A DNA stretch of 64,000 bases, taken from positions 34,263 to 98,262 of the forward strand of contig JAGVVL010000003.1 of the NCBI GenBank assembly GCA_018287875.1, in the 5' to 3' direction. This document shows, one piece after another, positions 56,915 through 64,000 of this stretch; within the stretch, counting starts at the first letter, position 1, and each line of letters begins with the position of its first letter. The notes below the pieces were generated by a model that made no database searches, was not told the DNA's origin, and saw only the letters and a program-made list of their open reading frames with translations. The stretch is from Nigrospora sphaerica. Taxonomy: Eukaryota > Ascomycota > Sordariomycetes > Amphisphaeriales > Apiosporaceae. Made by a program: the position numbers and the translations under genes.

Positions 56915-57774
56915 CGCCCATACCCAGGAGGAACTTCCATTGGATGCGCATGGCCTTGATCAGGATGAGGATAAGCAGGACCTGGCCCGTCTTGCGTTCC
57001 TTTTCCTTTCTCAGTTGCCATTGCATCCAGTTGGTCAGGGTCTGCCTGCGAATGTTGCTGGTGGACTTCGTCGTTCGGCGTCTTCTCAGGGGTATTGTCA
57101 ATTGCAAGGCTTTTGGGGCAAAGTTCTGATCAGAGTCGTCGGAGGTAGACATAATACTTGCTTCGTGCTCAGTGTCCTGTCCATGATGTCCCCTTTCATT
57201 GTGACGATCATAAATAGTCACTCGACTCTGAGGTCGTAGCCATCTTGGCCGACGACTCTGGTAACTTCGTCTCCTCTTCCCCGCACTTTGTTGATCAGAG
57301 CATCGCACTAACTGACCTTCCCACTTGGGATAGTCCGCAATTGTTAGTCTTATCTTTATGGCTGTCTGGAAGACCCTTATAAGGAGGTCTAAAGTGGACA
57401 CTAGTCCACCTAGACTCCAGCATGCCATTCGCAGTACCATAATTAGTAGTATCCACATCTTATCTTGCAGCTCATACAGTGCATTGCTGGCTTCAGCGTG
57501 CCGCTTAACATGACTCGAATTGTCAGCATCGCGCTGTCCTTGCTGGAAACTTTTCCGTTTTACCCCAACATTGGGTCTCTGTGCATTTCGTAACTGGCGC
57601 TTTTCGCGCTGATCAATAATTCCCACCATCATGTGAGGTCTCGTCGGTAATCAAAAGAGGGTAATACTTCCCGAAAGTCCGGTCTGTTGGGGTACTCAAT
57701 CTTCCCTCAACAACAGATCCGCAACACGGTATCTTCAGCACGTCTTCAATGCTTCATCGTCTCTCTCTCTCTTC

Positions 57775-57821
57775 TGACTGTTAATCAAGAGGTTCACAGT
57801 TCGAGCCTGTGGGGGAGCCAT
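57775..57821 (+). other. tRNA-like 3' half / primer-binding site of the gypsy element
   Basis: Directly inside the 5' LTR. On the + strand 57778-57820 reads like a tRNA from anticodon loop to CCA: loop CTGTTAA (anticodon GTT, Asn), variable region, T arm CACAG-TTCGAGC-CTGTG, then GGGGAGCCA. The coding strand is therefore TGGCTCCCCCAC..., an extended primer-binding site. Two acceptor-stem positions seem missing and the anticodon stem is imperfect, so it is not a tRNA gene. Confidence 0.6.
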
Positions 57822-58144
57822 AGAACAGACAAACACTAGGTGTAGTGCCTGGTGGAAAGACGCGGTCGTGAGGTCGATCCCTGATAATGTGATAGACATG
57901 CCCTCGATTTAGGACGTGCAAGTCCTTGATCAAGGGTATGTCTATCACCCAAGTAAAAGTGAGGTCCAACTGGGACAATAACTGGGACAAAACGGTTACG
58001 AGTGATGGTCTCAAAAGATAAAAGGAAGTGAACATGTCTTGTTGTTGTCTTATCTCTACGGTGGAAGCTGGACAGCTACTTATAGGTGCAAGTCCTTGAT
58101 CAGACCCCTGGCATTGGGTGCTTACGTACCCTAGCCCCGTCTCA
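57822..58144 (-). repeat. 5' LTR of the gypsy element
   Basis: 323 bp, matching 45855-46177. On the coding strand it starts TGAGACGGGGCTAGGG. Confidence 0.95.
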
Positions 58145-58149
58145 ATACT
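58145..58149. repeat. gypsy target-site duplication ATACT, right
   Basis: Matches 45850-45854 exactly. Confidence 0.85.
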
Positions 58150-58796
58150 AAGTCTTTCTCTTACTAATTGATGCGTGCCACCACGGGGGGACAATAACCT
58201 AGTCTGCTAAACTAGATACCGTGAACATACATAGGCTATTAAGAGCAGGGTCTGTCAACTGGCAGGTCCCCTACCTTTTACGCATCACTAATATTACAGA
58301 TCACCTTTATTCCTAAGGCGATTACCTTTATAGCTATTGTGATCCTTATGCGGATCACAGTTGCTAAGCCTTGCAATCACTCTGCCCCACTTATAATCGG
58401 TTACGTGACCTGTAGCTGGATTAAGGCTCTAATAGGGTAGTGGTGTATTCCTCCTTTACTTCCTGTGGGGTTGTGTAAGCGCGGGCTATAAGAAGTAAGG
58501 CGGCTTATGTTAGGCGTTAGTCCTACCGTTAGTCTGTAACACCACTCTTCCCTTCTTTAAGCCCTTATCTTTAAGGTTGTATAAAAGGTTGGTTCGTCTA
58601 TTCTGTCGGTGCCCGTGAGTTCTTACCTTCTTTATATCCTTCATGTTTTTGTGATATATGCTTATTAAGTTAGGTCGTGTTAAAAGTCGAAGCACGCCAC
58701 CACTTCCGAGCGTTGTGTCTTAGCTAACTGTATTAATTCTTACGGTTTTAATGTTATGTTATGTTCTTTCTATTTTAAACATAACAAGGCTTGCAA

Positions 58797-59130
58797 GATG
58801 GCTTCCGGATCGTTTCGTTACAGCGAGTGCGTTTCTTATAGTCGCTCTTACAATGGTTCCAAGGTGGTCTCTGCCCTTTTGAAGGCGATGGCCAATTAAA
58901 AGAAGTATAAGGAAGAGGAGATGAACGCTAAGAAGGCGCTCGAGGTGCTTCAAATATAGATGGCCGCCGCCTTAAGTTGTTTTTCGCGTGTTCATTGCTT
59001 AAAGAAAGAGGCGAAGGAGCGCAGCTCTAAGTTGTTTCGTTACAGAATATAGTTTTTAGATAAGGAAGACGATATCCTAGCTGCTTAAAAGGCTCGTGCT
59101 GTTTTTAATCTTCAGGATTAGGGCGTTGGT
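58797..59130 (+). pseudogene. RIP-degraded coding remnant, coiled-coil-like
   Basis: Reads on the + strand from ATG 58797 as MASGSFRYSECVSYSRSYN, then KKYKEEEMNAKKALEVLQI and KKEAKERSSKLFRY, with TAA/TAG codons at sites where CAA/CAG or TGG would be expected. Charged, helical, probably part of an old repeat. The surrounding 58150-59148 is otherwise AT-rich without features. Confidence 0.4.
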
Positions 59131-59148
59131 AACGACATAGTGGAACCA

Positions 59149-59439
59149 AGAAACCCCAGACTGTAGGGAGTCTGGTGGAAAGACACGGTCGTGAGGTCGA
59201 TCCCAAGGGACAATCAGGTGAGGATATCGTTGATCAAGATGATCCTTAACGTAGGGAAGTAAAAGAAGCTTAGAATAGTCACGAAAAATGAGCGTGAAGT
59301 ACCGTACTAAGAGTAGCAGTGTATTAAAAGGAGGAAAAAGCGCGCTGTCTTCTGAACTATGAACTGGGCTTCCGAGGCCTAACTTATACTTGTGTAAACC
59401 CTTGATCAAGGCTTACGTAAGAGCCCTGGCCTGGTCTTA
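59149..59439 (-). repeat. 3' LTR of the degenerate gypsy element, 291 bp
   Basis: Begins AGAAACCCCAGAC and ends CCTGGTCTTA (the C-to-T counterpart of GTCTCA). Followed by ACCGTCCCCCA as in the intact element. Contains two TGATCA copies (about 59232, 59402). Confidence 0.65.
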
Positions 59440-62400
59440 ACCGTCCCCCACAGCGAAGTGTGTCGAAAGAAAGAACTGAAAACATCGCAAAAGCTTTAGT
59501 AGAAAGGAGACAGACAAGCTGGCTATGAGAAGGGCCAGGCCTGTGGTTCCTCTTGATTAAGTTTATGGCGACCTGCGAAGGTAGCACAGGGTGATGTGGG
59601 CGTCCCCCATAACTCGACTTTTTCTCGTCCCCGTTCCATGGGTCAATGAAAGCGCTTTGGCTTTTCCCACGATTTTTCTAAGGCTAGAAGAAGCCCGGAA
59701 TGCGTTCGTATCCTTGTAAGGTACCGGAAGGTATTAGGATCTCAAGCCTTGTCTGGTTAGTTCGTTCTTCATGTGTCGTGGGATCCTTAGCTGGTGCTGG
59801 CTTTTCTTTATTCTTGGGCGGTCGTCCGCGGCGCCTTTTTGGTGCTTTCTGTTAATCGGAACCGGTTGGTGGTGCCAATGGGTTGTCCTGACTCCAAATG
59901 TCCTTATCTGCGTCCACCGGCTCCCAAGTTCCGTCCGGGTCTTTGATGAATGCCTTCAGTTGGTCGCCGTGGAAGATTCCTCTGATGGGTTGTCCAGTGA
60001 CGTCTTTCAGCTTGAAGCGGTTATGTGGCATGATCTCCTCGATCCTGTAAGGGCCCATCTATCGGTATTGGAGCTTCCTATTGTTGGATATGTCGATGTG
60101 GCGGACGTAGTCGTACGCTAGAACTAGGTGTTCTTTCGTTAAGGCCATTGGGCGCATCTTGTGGTGACTCCTTTGATTAACGGCTTGCGCTCTTCGTCTT
60201 CGTTGGGTGGCAATTGCTTTGCAAGTTGCTTCGACGTCCTCGGGTTGTTTTTCCAACATCCGGATCCTTTGCTCTAGCAGCCCATCGTGGTCCATAGTTT
60301 TATCCTAATTAAGTACTCGCTATGTCGGTATGCTGAGTTCAAAGGGCATCAATGGTTCCCTTCCGTATAGGAGGCGGTATGAGGACATGCCGAAATACCT
60401 CACCACTGTCCTGTCAGCCTAGATAGCCAGAGGGAGTGCTGCCACCTAGTTGCGACCACTGCCATTCGTCATTTTCATTAGGCTCTTTGCAATACTCTTG
60501 TGCCCTCCTCGATCAGGCCTTGCGTCTTCGAGCTGTAGGGTGGCCCAGTGCTGACTTGAAAGCCCAGCGTATTGGCGATCCCCGTGACCTCGCCCTTATT
60601 CTCTAGTCCGCCATCGACCTTGAGGAGTCGAAAACAACCGTGCTGGTAGATGATTCGACTCTTTAAGAACCGTGAAATTGCTAACGAGTTGACCTTCTTA
60701 AGTGCCATGGCTTCCAGGTAGCCTGAGGCTTCGCAACGGGCCTTAATAATCGTATTAAATCCTTGGCAGGGTGGCATATATTGGACATCTATAACCTAGG
60801 TCGTGAGGATGTCTGCTGGCTCTGTCCACAGCTAGGCATCGATAGGTCGCTAGTCGGATGCTTTGGCACAGCGAAAGCAAGCCGCTTGCCAGTCTCGGAT
60901 GTCCGTGTATATATTGTCCCACCAGTATAAGTTGGCGACTTATTTATAGGTGGCATCCCCTCCTTTGTATCCGAGGTCCTGGTGTGCTTGCTAGAATATC
61001 TCCTTCTTTTGATTAACGGATTCCACCACTCTTTGGATTGGTACTTCGTGCGTTCCTTTCTTAAAGGACTCCGTCCTAGAGGAAGAAGTAACTAGCCTGG
61101 GTTCTGAACTTGATCGCTAGCTGGTGTAGGTTCTTCGTGGAAGGGTTCTGAAGTCTCGATGGCAACTATAGGGTGGTTAAGTAATGGCGGTATTCGTTGA
61201 TCAAGTTAGGTGCATCCTATAGGTTTGCTGTGGTCACTAAATTGATCTGTGTTTCGATAAAGTCGTCCATGTCCCCTTAGCTGCATTATCTTCATTATCT
61301 GATGGTCCTCTCCCTTTCCGCGACAGCGCGTCAGTAATGTGGTTCCGTTTACTAGGGATATATCTGACTTCGAATGCAAATAGCTTGATATAGGCTAGCC
61401 AGCGTGTGAGTGGTGCTGAAAGCAAGAGGTTCATGGAGCCGTCGTTCAGCTGGTCCCGTAGGGTCCTCGCATCTGTCTTTAAAAGGAACTCGTCCCTAAA
61501 GAGGTACAACCGTAGGCGGTGTAGAGCCTTCACGATAGCGAGGCACTCTTGCTTTCCCGAGTCGTATCTCGTCTCAGCATTATTCCAGCACCCGGATTCG
61601 AAGCGAATAGGTCGGTGCTCTCCGTTGATGAGTTGTCCAAGCTCAGCTCCCCAGCCAATTCCTGAGGCATCGGTCCGCAGGTAGAATTTATACTTGCCGT
61701 ACTCCGGTTTAACGAGTGCTATGGCGTTGGCGATCTCAGTCTTGACGACGTTGAATGCTTCGTTTTAATCAGAGCCCCATTTATATGGCTCATCCTTCCG
61801 TAGGAGTTTAGTAAGTGGCTTTATCTTTTCCGTATATCGGTCGATCCATGCCCGAAAGCAGCCTGCTAGCCCTAGAAAACTCCTCAACTCGGTGACGTCT
61901 CTGTAGACGTTCCATTCCATGATCTTGATCACCTTCCTCTTAGGTAGTTTGCGTCTATCGGAGCTGTATAGGTAGCCCACGATCTTAATCTGCTTCTGGC
62001 ACTAAGTCGATTTTAGTCCGCTAATTGAAACCCTGGCTAGCTCCATATTAAATAGGACAGCGTCTAGGTTCTCAAGGTATTCCAGCACAAAGCGCCGGAT
62101 CCCAGGGTAAAGCTCTTAATCAGCGTACCGTGTAGTTGGTCCTTTAACTGGGACGTCGTTAAAGAAGAAGTCGGCCTTTTCCTTTAGTATATCGAATAGG
62201 ATTCTTGCTATTACGCGGATAAAGTGTCCTGGGGAATTAGTGAATCCTTAGGGCAGCGTTGTCATTCGTAAGACTCTTAGCAGTGTCGAAAAGGCCGTCA
62301 AGTCTCTAGAGGCCGGAGCTAAAGCGCAGTGGTTGTATCCAGAAAGGAGATCTAGTCCCGAGTATTTGGCAGTTCGCGAAGGATTCCGCGAATTCGTCGT

Positions 62401-63954
62401 AGCCCCTTAGCAGGAGTGCGTCTTTAATCGTAACTCCGTTAAGCCTAGTGGCTGAATTGATAAGTCTGACGTTGCCGTCCTTCTTCGCGACCACGAACCA
62501 GCTGTTCCTGTAGGGGCTGTGGCCTTCCTCGAGCTATCCTTTAGTAAGGCGTTTCTTAAGGACCTCAATTGCCTTTAATATCAGCGCCCCTAGGATTGGT
62601 ACACTCTTAGCTTGCCATGCGACATACGGTACCGTGCGGATTTCGTATAGGGGTGAGATCTCTAGCCGAATATAGCCCATATCCATGGTGTCCCAAGCCA
62701 GGCATGCTTCTCGGTTCTGGAGGATTTGCTTAAAAATAGCCGTTTCTTCCGGTGTCATTTCTAAGGGTTTTAGCTAATCAAGGATTTCCGCCTATCGCTT
62801 ATCTATTAATCGCTCTTTAAGTCCCATAGTAGTGAACTTTAGCTGCATATTCTTTATCGGGCTATCTGGCGGCAAGTGCAAGCCTGCCTACGATTTCTTC
62901 TAGGGCCTTTTGTTTCCACGATGTCGATCTGGCTGGGACTGATCCGTCCGAAGGGTAGTCGTCCACTGGCTGCACTTTCTGGGCGACTGTTTTATACATG
63001 GTGTTAATCTGTTCGGTTGTTCCGTTCTTATAGGCGCGGTTTAAGTGGCACTCTTGCTGTCGTGAAGTGTGCCTGGGCTGAGGGATAAGGGCATCTCCTC
63101 GTTCCTAGCTATGGCCTCCTCGTCCCCCATGCACTCATCTCTCAGCCCCTAAAGCAGGAGTAGGAGTCCATTGTCGGAGATCTTGTTAACGATCGTCTCA
63201 TCCTTTCCTAGTCGTGGAAGGTCTTGATCAGGTGATTCTGCAGCTGTGATCGTGTTAACAACTAATTCTGCCAGTGCACAGCGTGTGGTCGAGAGAGACG
63301 GTTTTGCCAGCCTGTGATCGCTACTAAGCCGGCTGTCTTCCTTAGTAGCGCGCCTTTTAAGGAGCCGCCTTCGGTTGCATTCCCTTAATCAGCGCTCCTC
63401 TTATCGGGGATCACTGGAATATAAAGCTTCGCATTGCCTATAATAAGCTGGGCTATCGGTGGAGTGCCCTCGGGTACGTTATAAGATATGACCGCACGAC
63501 TATCGCAAATGAAAGGTAAGCCGAGAATTATATCATGACTGCTATTCTCAGCCTTGATAACTTGAAAGGAAGTCGGATCTTACGTCCCCCAATCCAAAGG
63601 TAGTCGGCCAGGGTCCCTATTGACTCGGTGGGTGCGGAATTTGCCGTCCATCCTCTTAGGACTATGCTGGATGCCACAAAAGGCAGGTTGTTCTTTTGCA
63701 GTAGGTGTCCACGATGACATTAATCGCGGCTCCGGTGTCCAGCAGACCTCGTACTAAAGTCTCATCGCCGTTAGGTCCGACTCTCACTGGAAGGCGTCCT
63801 AAGGTCTCGCTGCTTTGATCTCGTCTAGTCTTATGAAGAAGTCGGTCGCGTTGACGGCATGTGGGGAGTCTTGATCAGTGCGCTTCGTAACATTCCGTGT
63901 TCTCCACTCTTATCGTAGTTCATTAGCTAGGTGTGCTCCATCAGTAAACCTTAC
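59149..63954 (-). mobile_element. RIP-degraded second gypsy element, related family, cut by a LINE
   Basis: Minus-strand element whose 3' LTR is 59149-59439 (shares GGTGGAAAGACACGGTCGTGAGGTCGATCCC with the 323-bp LTR but is otherwise divergent). The polypurine tract follows at 59440. Pol is recognisable from 59850 to about 62900 with many stops: integrase end (MGPYRIEEIMPHNRFKLKDVTG), integrase core, RNase H near 61240-61690, RT near 61770-62500. The protease DTGAAINVIV region lies near 63715-63745. Typical damage is TGATCA to TGATTA or TAATCA and CAG to TAG. The 5' LTR is not in the window. Confidence 0.8.
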
Positions 63955-64000
63955 TTATTATTATTCTTACACCTAGCGACCTATTTAGGCCATGAGGACC
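63955..64000 (-). mobile_element. 3' end of a second LINE copy, cut by window edge
   Basis: (TTA)n followed by TTCTTACACCTAGCGACCTA and on to the last base matches 28165-28215 except for one C-to-T (TATCTAGG to TATTTAGG). Inserted into the degenerate gypsy element. Confidence 0.85.

Larger units (their letters stand above)
45960..58102. repeat. dispersed palindrome TGATCA, about 36 copies across the gypsy element
   Basis: By eye 36 occurrences, often as CTTGATCA(A/G), from 45960 to 58102, in LTRs, leader, gag, pol, the accessory genes and the opposite-strand intron. About three would be expected by chance in 12.3 kb. Median spacing is about 300 bp. The rest of the window outside gypsy-derived DNA has only a handful. 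Confidence 0.8.
45855..58144 (-). mobile_element. complete Ty3/gypsy LTR retrotransposon, 12.3 kb, with accessory genes
   Basis: Two 323-bp LTRs (45855-46177 and 57822-58144), apparently almost identical, flanked by a perfect 5-bp duplication ATACT (45850-45854 and 58145-58149). Coding strand is minus: 5' LTR at right, tRNA-like primer-binding site, gag-protease ORF, RT-RNase H-integrase ORF, then about 4.5 kb of extra sequence before the 3' LTR. The extra part has an opposite-strand spliced gene and a large accessory ORF. The LTR starts TGAGACGGGG on the coding strand and ends GTCTGTTCT instead of the usual CA. Few transition stops are seen, so this copy looks young and not RIP-damaged; its frame breaks look like single-base indels. 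Confidence 0.9.

Noticed and set aside
56865..57632. 255-codon minus-strand frame in the gypsy leader, overlapping the gag start
   Set aside because: No domain, overlaps gag in another frame, and the leader has no stop-rich RIP, so long open frames are expected by chance.
57778..57820. A tRNA-Asn gene
   Set aside because: Only the 3' half is tRNA-like, the 5' half is a CT-rich stretch with no D arm or acceptor partner, and it abuts the LTR where a primer-binding site belongs.

Overview
The window looks like a repeat-rich, gene-poor chromosome segment of a filamentous ascomycete (Pezizomycotina, probably Sordariomycetes-like). Evidence: short introns (43-114 nt) with GTRNGT donors and CTNAC-type branch points; fungal enzyme families (GMC oxidoreductase, carboxylesterase, arylsulfotransferase, SMP-30 lactonase, P450); Fot1/pogo, Tad-type LINE and Ty3/gypsy elements; and AT-rich blocks whose degraded repeats carry C-to-T/G-to-A changes like those of repeat-induced point mutation (RIP).

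Layout. 1-7.7 kb: a GMC oxidoreductase cut by the window edge, an 8-cysteine secreted protein (2640-3401), an F-box/LRR-like protein (4355-5789, minus) and a small 6-cysteine secreted protein (7133-7725). 8.1-14.75 kb: two nests of dead transposons. One is a pogo relic with TIRs carrying two solo LTRs. The other is a TIR element (11755-14746) containing a Fot1-like relic (12049-14405), which itself contains a solo LTR (13557-13845). 14.9-26.4 kb: carboxylesterase, arylsulfotransferase, a 139-residue secreted precursor with six near-identical 19-residue repeats, a P-loop sulfotransferase-like protein, an MFS transporter and a Thr-rich cell-wall-like protein. 28.2-35.3 kb: a LINE with a perfect 15-bp target-site duplication (TSD) and a pogo element with 66-bp TIRs. 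35.8-44.8 kb: SMP-30-type lactonase, a truncated FG-GAP protein fused head to head with a CYP505-type reductase tail, a zinc-finger hypothetical protein and a P450. 45.9-58.1 kb: a complete 12.3-kb Ty3/gypsy element (minus strand) with identical-length 323-bp LTRs and a 5-bp TSD. 59.1-64 kb: a RIP-degraded relative of it, interrupted at the right edge by the 3' end of a second LINE.

The most unusual parts: (1) the gypsy element has accessory genes behind pol (a large ORF with a possible Ulp1-like peptidase pattern, and a Cys-rich DUF3716-like gene on the opposite strand), plus about 36 copies of the palindrome TGATCA spread over LTRs, coding and non-coding DNA; (2) a repeat-peptide precursor (core YIYTQD) sits between two sulfotransferase-family genes and an MFS transporter, a possible undescribed peptide pathway; (3) many otherwise well-conserved genes carry single-base indels, often in homopolymers, which look more like consensus errors than decay, so those genes should not be called dead from this sequence alone. 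All positions were counted by eye and may be off by a base or two.
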